A stretch of DNA of 6,794 bases from Chloroflexota bacterium (GTDB lineage: Bacteria > Chloroflexota > UBA6077): positions 1-6,794 of the forward strand of contig JAJZQR010000295.1 in the NCBI GenBank assembly GCA_021806765.1. The letters run 5' to 3'. The translations under genes and the position numbers were made by a program. Below the pieces are notes generated by a model. The model saw only the letters and a list, made by a program, of their open reading frames with translations. It had not been told where the DNA came from and searched no databases. Within the stretch, counting starts at the first letter, position 1. Every line of letters begins with the position of its first letter. Positions 1 through 6,402 of the stretch are shown one piece after another.

Positions 1-9
1 GGAGGCTGG

Positions 10-29
10 ATTCCCGCTTCCGCGGGAAT
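10..29. repeat. Short dispersed-type palindrome (8-bp stem, 4-nt loop)
   Basis: The perfect inverted repeat ATTCCCGC / GCGGGAAT surrounds the loop TTCC and is followed by GACG. Palindromes of this form (ATTCCCGC...GCGGGAAT, often flanked by TGG and GACG) recur as multicopy intergenic repeats in many bacteria, including uncultured Chloroflexota. Only one copy is in the window, so its repetitive nature is inferred from that resemblance. It could form an RNA hairpin at the end of a gene lying left of the window. There is no T-tract, so I do not call it a terminator. Confidence 0.55.
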
Positions 30-130
30 GACGGTTTCCAGGCAGCCGTCCCCAAGTTGCTGACACATCCCTTCACCCTTATCAAGCCCGCTTCCCCTTA
101 TGGTGCAATCTCAGACAATGGCACGACCCG

Positions 131-160
131 TTGACAGAGTGGTTGCTGTTGGCGTACAAC
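131..160 (+). promoter_or_regulatory. Putative sigma70-type promoter of the lipoprotein gene
   Basis: A consensus -35 box TTGACA (131-136) is followed after 18 nt by TACAAC (155-160), which matches 4 of 6 positions of the -10 consensus. Transcription would start near 167, giving a 5' leader of about 55 nt before the ATG at 221. The TTG of the -35 box is in frame with the downstream gene and could be mistaken for a start codon, but it has no ribosome binding site. The good -35 and mediocre -10 make this a moderate call. Confidence 0.5.
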
Positions 161-165
161 TGTGC

Positions 166-183
166 CCGCCGGTCCTCCGGCGG
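166..183 (+). other. 5'-leader hairpin of the lipoprotein gene
   Basis: CCGCCGG (166-172) pairs perfectly with CCGGCGG (177-183) across the loop TCCT. An alternative, mutually exclusive pairing GGTCC (171-175) with GGACC (182-186) overlaps it. The hairpin sits at or just after the predicted transcription start and about 20 nt before the ribosome binding site. It may stabilise the 5' end of the mRNA. No riboswitch fold is recognisable. Confidence 0.4.
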
Positions 184-204
184 ACCGGTGACGATCATCC
201 CGCC

Positions 205-211
205 GAAGGAG
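205..211 (+). promoter_or_regulatory. Ribosome binding site fixing the ATG at 221
   Basis: GAAGGAG lies 9 nt upstream of the ATG at 221. This Shine-Dalgarno match, plus a typical lipoprotein signal peptide beginning exactly at that ATG, selects this start over the in-frame upstream TTG at 131. Confidence 0.8.
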
Positions 212-220
212 ATTTCCCCG

Positions 221-1585
221 ATGAGTTCCAGACTGCTGTCCATCTTTGCCCTCGCCGCCCTGCTGATGTCGGCTGTGGCCTGCTCCAGTTCGGCACCGTC
301 GTCATCGGCAACGTCGGTGCCGAAGTCGGCATCCAACAGTTCGGCACCTGCAGCCTCCAGCGGTGGCCCCACTGCTGCTGCAGCAGCCTCTAGCAGCAGC
401 CCTACTGCCGCTCCCACGGCCTCCAGCGGTAACCCTACTGCCGCTCCCACGGCCTCCAGCGGTAACCCTACTGCTGCACCTGCAGCTTCTGCCAGCAAAC
501 CTACTGTGGCTCCTGCCGCCCCCACTGCTGCGGCGGCTCCCAAACCGGCTGGCACTCCCGCCCGGATGCAGAGCCCGGAGGCCGGGGTGCAGGTCTTCAT
601 GTGGGGAGTCCCCGACATAGGCCGAGATCTCAAACTGGCCAAGGATGCTGGATTCACCTGGGTCAAGCAGATGTTCCAGTGGAACTACATCGAGCGCGAC
701 GGCAAGGGCAAGTTCTTGTGGGAGGAGCCGGACCGGCTGGTGAAGGCCGCCAACAACTACGGCCTGAAGATAGTGGCCCGCATCGACTACTCTCCAGACT
801 GGGCGAAGGCGACCAAGGGCTACAACTCGCCTCCCGAGAAGATGTCGGATTTCGGCGACTTCGTCTACGCCCTGGCCAGCCGCTACAAGACCGGGTCTCC
901 CTACGGACACATTTCCGCTTACGAGATCTGGAACGAGCCCAACCTGTCCCGGGAGTGGGGCGACCAGCCCCCCAATGCGGCCCAGTACGTGGAGATGCTG
1001 AAGGCGGCCTACACCGCCGCCAAGAGGGCAGACCCCAACGCTGTGATTATTACCGCTGGCCTGTCGCCTACCGGGACCGTGTCTCCAGAGGCCCGGCCGG
1101 ACGATGTGTATCTGGACGAGATGTACAAGGCCGGGGCGAAGGACTACTTCGACGTGTTAGGTGCCCACGCGGCCGGGTATAAAGCTCCACCGGAGATGAG
1201 CCCCGATGAGATCGCGGCCAACAAGGATTACGGAGGGCAGCGCTTCTTCGGGTTCCGGCGGGTGGAGGACCTCCGGCAGATCATGGTCAAGAACGGCGAC
1301 GACAAGAAGCAGGTGGCGGTGCTGGAGATGGGCTGGACCACGGACAACCGTCCCGGGTCGCCCTATGCCTGGCACGCCGTGACGGAACAGCAGAAGGGCG
1401 AGTACATCGTACGGGCGTACCAGTACGCCCAGAGGAACTGGGCGCCCTGGATCGGCCTGATGTCCACCATCTACATCAGCGCTCCCCAATGGACCGACAA
1501 GGACGAGCAGTACTACTGGGCTTTGACCGATCCCAACGGCACTCCGAGGGCTTCCTATAACTACATCAAGGGCAAGCTCCCCTGA
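221..1585 (+). CDS. Lipoprotein with clan GH-A type glycoside hydrolase domain
   Basis: This 454-residue protein is probably a surface-anchored glycosidase. Residues 1-20 are a lipoprotein signal peptide, with the lipobox ending SAVAC and Cys21 as the predicted lipid-modified residue (Ala at -3 is a little unusual). Residues 22-115 are a Ser/Ala/Pro/Thr linker containing five 11-residue repeats (about 50-104). The catalytic domain spans about 120-450. It shows the clan GH-A signature EIWNEP, with Asn238-Glu239 as the likely acid/base, and VLEMGW near the C-terminus, with Glu369 as the likely nucleophile; these match the strand 4 and strand 7 glutamates of GH5/GH39-like (beta/alpha)8 barrels. 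The end (NGTPRASYNYIKGKL) resembles the closing helix of bacterial cellulase-family proteins. Family and substrate cannot be fixed from motifs alone. The gene has its own promoter and ribosome binding site and appears monocistronic. A non-catalytic polysaccharide-binding role is possible but less likely, as both glutamates are present. Confidence 0.8.
   Translation: MSSRLLSIFALAALLMSAVACSSSAPSSSATSVPKSASNSSAPAASSGGPTAAAAASSSSPTAAPTASSGNPTAAPTASSGNPTAAPAASASKPTVAPAAPTAAAAPKPAGTPARMQSPEAGVQVFMWGVPDIGRDLKLAKDAGFTWVKQMFQWNYIERDGKGKFLWEEPDRLVKAANNYGLKIVARIDYSPDWAKATKGYNSPPEKMSDFGDFVYALASRYKTGSPYGHISAYEIWNEPNLSREWGDQPPNAAQYVEMLKAAYTAAKRADPNAVIITAGLSPTGTVSPEARPDDVYLDEMYKAGAKDYFDVLGAHAAGYKAPPEMSPDEIAANKDYGGQRFFGFRRVEDLRQIMVKNGDDKKQVAVLEMGWTTDNRPGSPYAWHAVTEQQKGEYIVRAYQYAQRNWAPWIGLMSTIYISAPQWTDKDEQYYWALTDPNGTPRASYNYIKGKLP
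368..532 (+). repeat. Five 33-bp in-frame tandem repeats coding an 11-residue linker unit
   Basis: Units start at 368, 401, 434, 467 and 500. They encode PTAAAAASSSS, PTAAPTASSGN, PTAAPTASSGN, PTAAPAASASK and PTVAPAAPTAA. Units 2 and 3 (401-433 and 434-466) are identical at all 33 bases, while the outer units have diverged. This suggests recent duplication by slippage or unequal recombination inside an older repeat. The repeats form a flexible, probably extended spacer between the lipid anchor and the catalytic domain. Copy-number change would alter only spacer length. Confidence 0.9.
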
Positions 1586-1589
1586 TCGC

Positions 1590-1768
1590 CTGACGGGGAG
1601 ACGGGGCGACGGGGAGATTCCCTCTGGGAGAGGGTCAGGGTGAGGGCTCTTTGGCTGGGAACGTGCCAACCCTCACCCGCCCTCGCTTCACTCGGGCGGC
1701 CTCTCCCAGAGGGGAGGCGGTGACGCTGCCTCTCACCCCGTCGCCCCATCTCCGTTTCTCCCCGTCAG
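1590..1768. repeat. 179-bp foldback (MITE-like) intergenic element
   Basis: This gene-free stretch is an interrupted inverted repeat with four pairing blocks in matching order. CTGACGGGGAGA (1590-1601) pairs with 1757-1768, GGGGCGACGGGG (1603-1614) with 1736-1747, CCCTCTGGGAGAGG (1620-1633) with 1700-1713, and GGGTGAGGG (1638-1646) with 1670-1678. All four are perfect, and the interruptions lie mainly in the right arm. The right arm also carries its own small hairpin (CGCCC...GGGCG, around 1679-1699). The CCTCTGGGAGAGG...GGGTGAGGG core resembles widespread multicopy intergenic repeats. There is no coding capacity and no clear target-site duplication. Since it begins 4 nt after the lipoprotein stop codon, it may fold in the mRNA 3' end and act as a terminator or stabiliser. 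Confidence 0.75.
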
Positions 1769-1778
1769 CCCCGTTGTC

Positions 1779-1807
1779 TTGCCACTAACTGCCGTGGATG
1801 TTATGAT
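1779..1807 (+). promoter_or_regulatory. Putative sigma70-type promoter of the response regulator gene
   Basis: TTGCCA (1779-1784, 5 of 6 to consensus) and TATGAT (1802-1807, 5 of 6) are separated by the optimal 17 nt. Transcription would start near 1814, about 38 nt before the start codon. The promoter begins 10 nt after the foldback element, so the gene appears to be transcribed independently of the lipoprotein gene. This is the best promoter match I found in the window. Confidence 0.65.
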
Positions 1808-1851
1808 CTCCCCACTCGCGGTGAGCCGGGAGTCGATGGGGGGCAGAAGCC

Positions 1852-2397
1852 TTGGAAGAAGAAGCGAAATCGATACTGGTAGTTGACGACGACGACGCCA
1901 TCCGGCAGATGGTCGGAACCCTGCTGACGGAAGAGGGCTACCAGGTGGAGTTGGCGCAGAACGGCGAAGAGGCCGTCAAGCTGGTGCGCCAGAATCTGTT
2001 CGATCTGGTGGTGCTCGACATCCTGATGCCTGTTATGGACGGCTGGGAAGTCGCGAGTCGGATGCTTACCGAGGAGAAAACCCGGGACATTCCCATCGTC
2101 TTCCTTACGGCCCTCAGCAGCTATACCGATCAATTGAAGGGCTGGCGGATGGGTTGCTTCGACTACATAACGAAGCCCTTCGACATTGGGCTGTTCCTGA
2201 TTCGGGTCAAGGCTGCCCTGGATAAGTCCAGTCAGATGAGGGCTGCCACCAGGTCTGAGGTAGAGGCTCTGGTGGAGAAGAAGATCGAGCAACTGCTGAA
2301 TCTGATGGGTGAGACGCTACAGAGGGACTACGGTTTACGGCGCCTGGGCGTGGTCGATGTCGTGGATGACTACGCCGTTAAGGAGGATAGGGAGTAG
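1852..2397 (+). CDS. Receiver-domain response regulator without a recognised output domain (TTG start)
   Basis: This 181-residue cytoplasmic protein is a two-component response regulator. Residues 7-124 form a complete receiver domain. It has the acidic cluster D12-D15 after ILVV, the phospho-acceptor Asp56 in VVLDILMPVMDG, the switch residue Thr86 in FLTALS and the conserved Lys108 in TKPF. Residues 125-181 form a charged, probably helical tail (EVEALVEKKIEQLLNLMGETLQ) ending in an acidic segment. It does not resemble a winged-helix, HTH, GGDEF or other common output domain. TTG at 1852 is the only possible start that keeps the first beta strand, because the frame is closed by TGA at 1822-1824 and no other start codon lies between. 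The ribosome binding site is weak (a G-run at 1838-1843). No histidine kinase lies in the window, so it is an orphan here. It may act through protein-protein contacts, as CheY-like or Spo0F-like regulators do. Confidence 0.88.
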   Translation: MEEEAKSILVVDDDDAIRQMVGTLLTEEGYQVELAQNGEEAVKLVRQNLFDLVVLDILMPVMDGWEVASRMLTEEKTRDIPIVFLTALSSYTDQLKGWRMGCFDYITKPFDIGLFLIRVKAALDKSSQMRAATRSEVEALVEKKIEQLLNLMGETLQRDYGLRRLGVVDVVDDYAVKEDRE

Positions 2398-2443
2398 GCA
2401 CAAAGGCCGACCCCTGGCGATAGTGAGTTTGAGTGACGAGTTT

Positions 2444-2470
2444 GGGGGCCGGACGGTACGTCCGGTCCCC
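2444..2470 (+). other. Strong hairpin between response regulator and sortase genes
   Basis: A 12-bp stem with one G-T wobble pairs 2444-2455 with 2459-2470 around the 3-nt loop GTA (core CCGGACG / CGTCCGG). It lies 46 nt after the response regulator stop and ends 18 nt before the sortase ATG. No T-run follows, so it is not a classical intrinsic terminator. It could stabilise the upstream mRNA, attenuate read-through, or affect access to the sortase start, which has no visible Shine-Dalgarno sequence. Two GAGTTT direct repeats (2425-2430, 2438-2443) lie just before it, with no known meaning. Confidence 0.6.
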
Positions 2471-2488
2471 GTCGACTTATCCAGCTAG

Positions 2489-3190
2489 ATGAATCGGTCT
2501 CGCTTGATCGGCAACATCTTGCTGGCCGCGGGAGTGCTGAGCCTGCTGTTGGCCGGCGTGGCCTACTACACCGACCTCATGGGAGGTGACAGGGTTTTGC
2601 CGCGACCGGTGGCCCTGGCCGGGGGGAACGGGGTTGAGCGGGCAAGCGTAGGCTCGCCCACCGCCACGGAGACGGCTACTCCGGCGCCCACCGCGACCGC
2701 GACGGTGTTACCGACGAGGACACCGCTGCCCATGCCGACCCCGACCCCGATCGTGCCCGAGGTCCCGATACTGGTGGTGATCCCCAGCATCGGGGTGGAG
2801 TCCCCGGTGAAAGAGGCGGGCACCTACTGGTACGATAAGCAGTTGTACTACGAAACCCTGCCCTTTGTGGTGGCCCATTACCGCATGACTGCCAAGGCTG
2901 GTGAGAAGGGTAACGCTGTCTTCTCCGGGCACGTTACCAGCCGCAATGCGGGCAACGTGTTCGCGGACCTCTACAAAGTGCAGTTGGGCGACGAGGTGCA
3001 TTTCTACTCGGAGAACCACGAGTACAGCTACGTGGTCACCAACATTCGGCTGGTGGACCCTACCGACGTGAGCGTGATGAATCCGACTCCGGACGCTACG
3101 GCGACGCTGATTACCTGCGCAGGGGAATGGATCCCTGCCGAGCGCCAGTACTCTCAGCGACTGGTAGTGACGGCGAAGCTCAAGAGATAA
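2489..3190 (+). CDS. Membrane-anchored sortase, class E/F-like
   Basis: This 233-residue cysteine transpeptidase would attach sorting-signal proteins to the envelope or link them together. Residues 6-27 are an N-terminal membrane segment (signal anchor). Residues 55-92 are a Thr/Pro/Ala linker ([21 protein letters not shown]). The catalytic beta-barrel spans about 93-233. The triad is intact: His148 in FSGHVTS, Cys210 in LITCAG and Arg224 in [10 protein letters not shown]. The length and the SGHV...VFADLY / TLITC pattern resemble class E/F sortases of Actinobacteria and Chloroflexota. The start is forced: a stop codon (TAG, 2486-2488) directly precedes the ATG in frame. No Shine-Dalgarno sequence is visible, so initiation may be leaderless or structure-dependent. 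No protein in the window carries an LPXTG-like sorting signal. It lies 16 nt before ilvD and could share a transcript with it. Confidence 0.9.
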   Translation: MNRSRLIGNILLAAGVLSLLLAGVAYYTDLMGGDRVLPRPVALAGGNGVERASVGSPTATETATPAPTATATVLPTRTPLPMPTPTPIVPEVPILVVIPSIGVESPVKEAGTYWYDKQLYYETLPFVVAHYRMTAKAGEKGNAVFSGHVTSRNAGNVFADLYKVQLGDEVHFYSENHEYSYVVTNIRLVDPTDVSVMNPTPDATATLITCAGEWIPAERQYSQRLVVTAKLKR

Positions 3191-3195
3191 GGGGG
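3189..3195 (+). promoter_or_regulatory. Ribosome binding site for the ilvD GTG start
   Basis: AAGGGGG overlaps the end of the sortase stop codon and lies 11 nt before the GTG at 3207. The spacing is slightly long. It supports GTG 3207 as the start, from which the protein begins MRSDEVKKG as in known IlvD proteins. The overlap also suggests translation shortly after sortase termination. Confidence 0.55.
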
Positions 3196-3206
3196 AAACA
3201 ACACCG

Positions 3207-4883
3207 GTGAGAAGCGACGAAGTCAAGAAGGGACCAGCCCGAGCGGCACACCGATCCCTGTTCTACGCCATGGGCTACACGCCCGAGGAGCTGGATCGCC
3301 CGCTGATTGGGGTGGTCAACACCCAGAACGAGATCGTGCCTGGCCACATCCACCTGGACTCCATTGCGCGGGCTGTGAAGGACGGGATTCGCTCGGCCGG
3401 GGGCACGCCGGTGGAGTTTTCTACCATAGCGCTGGACGACGGCATAGCCATGGGGCATGCCGGGATGCGCTACCTGCTGCCCAGCAGGGAGCTGATCTGC
3501 GATTCCATCGAAGCCATGACCATCGGACACCAGTTCGACGCGTTGGTGCTGATCACCAACTGCGACAAGATCACCCCGGGCGTCCTGATGGCGACTGCCC
3601 GGCTGAACGTTCCCGCCATCGTCGTCAGCGGCGGCCCGATGCTGCCCGGTGTTGTCAGGGGAAAGAGAGCCGATGTGTCCGCGGCCTTCGAAGTGACCGG
3701 CAAGTACATCGCCGGGACCGTGACGCCGGAGGACATGGAGGGGCTGGAGGAGAGAGCCTGCCCCGGCTGCGGTTCCTGCGCCGGCATGTTCACCGCCAAC
3801 ACCATGAACTGCATGGCCGAAGCGCTCGGGATGGCTCTGCCCGGGAACGGAACCATTCCCGCCGTGGATGCCAGGCGGATCAGACTGGCGAAGAGGGCCG
3901 GCGCTCGCATCATGGAGTTGCTGGAAAAGGACATCAAGCCTCGGGATATCCTGACCCGGGAGGCCTTCGAGAACGCCGTGGCGGTGGACATGGCGCTCGG
4001 TGGCTCCACCAACACGGTGCTGCACCTTCCCGCCATCGCCTACGAGGCCGGAATCTCCCTGGAACTGGCCACCTTCGACGCCATCAGTCAGCGAACCCCC
4101 TACCTCTGCTCCATGAGCCCGGCAGGGAAGAACTACCTGGTGGACCTGGATGAGGCCGGCGGGATCCAGGCGGTGATGAAGGAGTTGAGCCGGAAGGACT
4201 TGATCCACAAGGACGTGCCCACGGTGACTGGCCGGACCGTCGGAGAGAACATCGAGCAGGCATTCGTCCTGAACCGTGAGGTGATCAAGCCGGTGGAAGA
4301 GCCCTACCGGCCGGAGGGCGGGATCGCCATCCTGTTCGGGAACCTGGCTCCCCAGGGAGCGGTGGTTAAGGCCGCGGCGGTCGACCCCTCCATGCTGCAG
4401 CGGCAGGGGGTGGCGAAGGTCTACGACTCGGAGGACGCGGCGTTTGCCGACATGATGGCCCGCAAGATCGAGAAGGGCGACGTGGTGGTGATCCGCTACG
4501 AGGGTCCCAGGGGCGGCCCCGGGATGCGGGAGATGCTGATGCCCACTTCCGCCATCGCCGGAATGGGACTGGACAAGGACGTAGCGCTGATCACCGACGG
4601 CCGTTTCTCGGGAGCAAGTCGAGGCGCCTCCATCGGCCACATCTCGCCGGAGGCTGCCGAGGGCGGCCCCATCGGCCTGGTCCGTACCGGCGACATTATC
4701 GAGATCGATATCCCCAACAATCGGCTGGAGTTGAAGATCTCCGACGAGGAGATGGCCAAGCGCCGGGCCGAGTGGAAGAAGCCTGCTCCCAAGGTGACGA
4801 GCGGCTACCTGGCCCGCTACGCGGCCCTGGTGACCTCGGCTGCCACCGGTGCGGTCCTGAAGGTGCCGGACATCTTGAAGTAG
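3207..4883 (+). CDS. ilvD: Dihydroxy-acid dehydratase
   Basis: This enzyme dehydrates 2,3-dihydroxy-isovalerate and 2,3-dihydroxy-3-methylvalerate to the 2-keto acids that precede valine, leucine and isoleucine, in the cytoplasm. The 558 residues match the usual full length of the shorter bacterial IlvD form. Visible family motifs include the N-terminus [25 protein letters not shown] (41-50), LDDGIAMGH with metal-site Asp78 (76-84), [10 protein letters not shown] with cluster Cys119, [11 protein letters not shown] (185-195, with Cys191 the likely cluster ligand), [35 protein letters not shown] and GRFSGASRG (the catalytic serine is in this segment, 468-471). Position 46 is Gly in the VPGH motif, where [2Fe-2S] plant-type enzymes have a Cys; the E. 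coli and Bacillus enzymes also have VPGH. The start is GTG with a ribosome binding site overlapping the sortase stop. The related 6-phosphogluconate dehydratase (Edd) is unlikely given these motifs. No other ilv or leu gene is nearby. Confidence 0.97.
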   Translation: MRSDEVKKGPARAAHRSLFYAMGYTPEELDRPLIGVVNTQNEIVPGHIHLDSIARAVKDGIRSAGGTPVEFSTIALDDGIAMGHAGMRYLLPSRELICDSIEAMTIGHQFDALVLITNCDKITPGVLMATARLNVPAIVVSGGPMLPGVVRGKRADVSAAFEVTGKYIAGTVTPEDMEGLEERACPGCGSCAGMFTANTMNCMAEALGMALPGNGTIPAVDARRIRLAKRAGARIMELLEKDIKPRDILTREAFENAVAVDMALGGSTNTVLHLPAIAYEAGISLELATFDAISQRTPYLCSMSPAGKNYLVDLDEAGGIQAVMKELSRKDLIHKDVPTVTGRTVGENIEQAFVLNREVIKPVEEPYRPEGGIAILFGNLAPQGAVVKAAAVDPSMLQRQGVAKVYDSEDAAFADMMARKIEKGDVVVIRYEGPRGGPGMREMLMPTSAIAGMGLDKDVALITDGRFSGASRGASIGHISPEAAEGGPIGLVRTGDIIEIDIPNNRLELKISDEEMAKRRAEWKKPAPKVTSGYLARYAALVTSAATGAVLKVPDILK

Positions 4884-4917
4884 ACGAACACTTGGCGCCG
4901 CACTGAGCCGAAAATGG

Positions 4918-4994
4918 CGTAGGGCAGGGGTTTATCCCCTGCCGCCGGCCTATCATCGCCCGCTGAGCGGCGGGGGACAAGCCCCCCCCCTACG
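4918..4994. repeat. 77-bp double-hairpin repeat in the convergent gap
   Basis: The element is bounded by the inverted terminal heptamers CGTAGGG (4918-4924) and CCCTACG (4988-4994). Inside are two hairpins: GGCAGGGG / CCCCTGCC with loop TTTAT (4923-4943) and GGGGG / CCCCC around 4972-4986. The two arms are similar when one is reverse-complemented, so the whole is also an imperfect inverted repeat. It resembles short GC-rich multicopy repeats of environmental genomes. It contains a run of nine C (4982-4990). It fills most of the gap between the convergent ilvD and ligase genes, and its right end overlaps the ligase stop codon. It may serve as a two-way transcription end, although neither side has a clear T-tract. 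Confidence 0.65.
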
Positions 4995-6399
4995 TCTTTC
5001 TGCTCTGTTGTGCCGCAACAGTCGCAAGCCCCACGTACAGCCAGAAGAGGGCTATCATGTGGGGGAACACTATATTGACATAATAGTGATCCAGCAACCC
5101 CGCGGACGCCGCCGCCAGTAGGGGAGCGCCCAGACTCAGCAATATGCCTCGGTCGTCCTCGCCTCGGGCCCGAATCCACCCCGCCACCAGCTGACAGGCC
5201 AGCAACCCCAGCACCAGCAGAAACGAGGCTAGCCCCACCAGTCCCATCTCCTGTCCGATCAGCAGGTAGATACTGGAGACCCCCAGGAAGAGATCGATGG
5301 AGGGAGTTTCGCCGAAGCCGATCCCGAACCAGGGGTAGGTGGCGATGGTGTTGAGGGCGTTCCTGTACTCGTCCAGCCGCATGAGGGCGGCGCGGTCCTG
5401 AAAAGCCAGGCCGGAGAGCAGCCTTCCCACCAGCAGCTGAGCCGGAGGGAGGAAGGGCAACAGCAGGACCGCGCCCAGTATGAGCAGCACTATCCGCCGG
5501 TCTCGCAGCAGCCCCACCATCAGCGCCGCCACCACGAAGCCGCCCAGGGCGCTACGGGAGTGGGTGAGGAGGAGGGCCGCGATCATGGGGATGGCCATGG
5601 CCCCCAGCAGCCGGCGGGAGAGGACCGGCTTGGAGGAGGAGAACTGACCTATCAGCAGCGCCGAGGTCATCATCAGAAGGCCTCCCAGGACGTTGGGATC
5701 CACTGAGGTCCCGATGGCCCGCAGGATGTCGGTGTCGGCGATGGGCCTCAGGACGTTGGGTCCGGTGGGGTAACCCAGGTAGCCCAGGGACGATAGAAGC
5801 TGGGCCGCCGTGGCCTCGGGAATATAGAGGAGCACCAGGGCGATGACGGCAGCCCCGAAGCCCCCCAGCAGGAGCGCGGTGAGAAGCTGCCTCAGGGTGC
5901 GGGTGCTCCTGACGCAGTTCAGCACACTGAAGAAGAGCAGGGTGCTGTTGATGCTCTTGAGGAACAGCCGCATCCGCTCCGGGGAGATGGAGTAGGTTAG
6001 CCCCAGGACGAAGGAGGTGAGGGCTAACCCCAGGTAGAGCAGCACTGCGCTGTCCAGGGGGCTTCCTTCCGCGGCTCGCTCCCTGTGGAGGACCCGGGCG
6101 AGCCAGGCGACCAGCAGGGTGGAGAGGATGACGTCCACCAGGGTGAAGTTGAACAGGATCTTGACCGGTATCACGGCGTAGGGAAGCAGGTTGGCCACGG
6201 CGACGAAAGCCAGCAGGCCGAACTCCGGGGAGGCCAGGACGGCCACCACCAGAAGGGCCACCAGCATCAGGATGCCGATCTGAAGAGGATCCCCCAGGAC
6301 GGCGCCTATCCCCAGGAGCGACCCTCCCACGAGGGCCAGCAGCGCGATGCGGGCCGCCACAGGGACTCTGTCTCCCACCGAGAAGATCTGCTGGATCAA
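4990..6399 (-). CDS. O-antigen ligase / Wzy-like polytopic membrane protein
   Basis: This protein of 469 residues (483 if started at TTG 6441) is a hydrophobic integral membrane protein with about 11-13 segments. It belongs by pattern to the O-antigen ligase/polymerase (Wzy_C) group, which moves lipid-linked glycans onto an acceptor or polymerises them on the outer face of the membrane. Family-type signs are DPNVLGGL (234-241), LTHSRSALGG (278-287), a long extracytoplasmic loop after about residue 325, DEYRNALNTIATYPWFGIGFGE (343-364), and IYLLIGQEMGLVGLASF (377-393). The start is uncertain. TTG 6399 has GGAGGA 3 nt upstream, the best ribosome binding site in this area, while TTG 6441 has a GGGAGG directly abutting it. 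The gene follows a glycosyltransferase-like gene by 63 nt, so they are probably one operon. The stop codon lies in the terminal repeat of the downstream element. Ligase, polymerase or protein-glycan transferase cannot be told apart here. Confidence 0.85.
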   Translation of the reverse strand: MIQQIFSVGDRVPVAARIALLALVGGSLLGIGAVLGDPLQIGILMLVALLVVAVLASPEFGLLAFVAVANLLPYAVIPVKILFNFTLVDVILSTLLVAWLARVLHRERAAEGSPLDSAVLLYLGLALTSFVLGLTYSISPERMRLFLKSINSTLLFFSVLNCVRSTRTLRQLLTALLLGGFGAAVIALVLLYIPEATAAQLLSSLGYLGYPTGPNVLRPIADTDILRAIGTSVDPNVLGGLLMMTSALLIGQFSSSKPVLSRRLLGAMAIPMIAALLLTHSRSALGGFVVAALMVGLLRDRRIVLLILGAVLLLPFLPPAQLLVGRLLSGLAFQDRAALMRLDEYRNALNTIATYPWFGIGFGETPSIDLFLGVSSIYLLIGQEMGLVGLASFLLVLGLLACQLVAGWIRARGEDDRGILLSLGAPLLAAASAGLLDHYYVNIVFPHMIALFWLYVGLATVAAQQSRKT

Positions 6400-6402
6400 G
6401 CT

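Noticed and set aside
131..220. Upstream extension of the lipoprotein gene to TTG 131
   Set aside because: That TTG is part of a consensus -35 box, has no ribosome binding site, and would bury the signal peptide behind 30 residues. ATG 221 has GAAGGAG at 9 nt and begins a typical lipoprotein signal.
368..532. Possible CRISPR array (33-bp repeats)
   Set aside because: The units are directly adjacent with no spacers, keep the reading frame, and encode a protein linker.
82..666. Minus-strand frame of 194 codons with repeated AVGLPLEAVGA-like units
   Set aside because: It is the antisense of the repeat-coding linker; the repeats and length come from the biased codons of the real plus-strand gene.
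1561..1749. Short minus-strand frames across the foldback element
   Set aside because: They consist of translated inverted-repeat sequence, lack a ribosome binding site and show no protein-like composition.
2425..2457. Sortase promoter using TTGAGT (2429-2434) as -35
   Set aside because: No -10-like hexamer occurs at 16-18 nt; the expected position falls in the GC-rich hairpin.
2444..2480. Rho-independent terminator after the response regulator
   Set aside because: The stem is strong but the following bases (GTCGACTTAT) contain no T-tract, so I recorded it only as a hairpin.
3180..4640. Minus-strand open frame of 486 codons opposite ilvD
   Set aside because: It lies antisense to a complete, well-conserved ilvD gene, has a His/Gly/Asp-rich composition typical of GC-rich shadow frames, and shows no recognisable domain.
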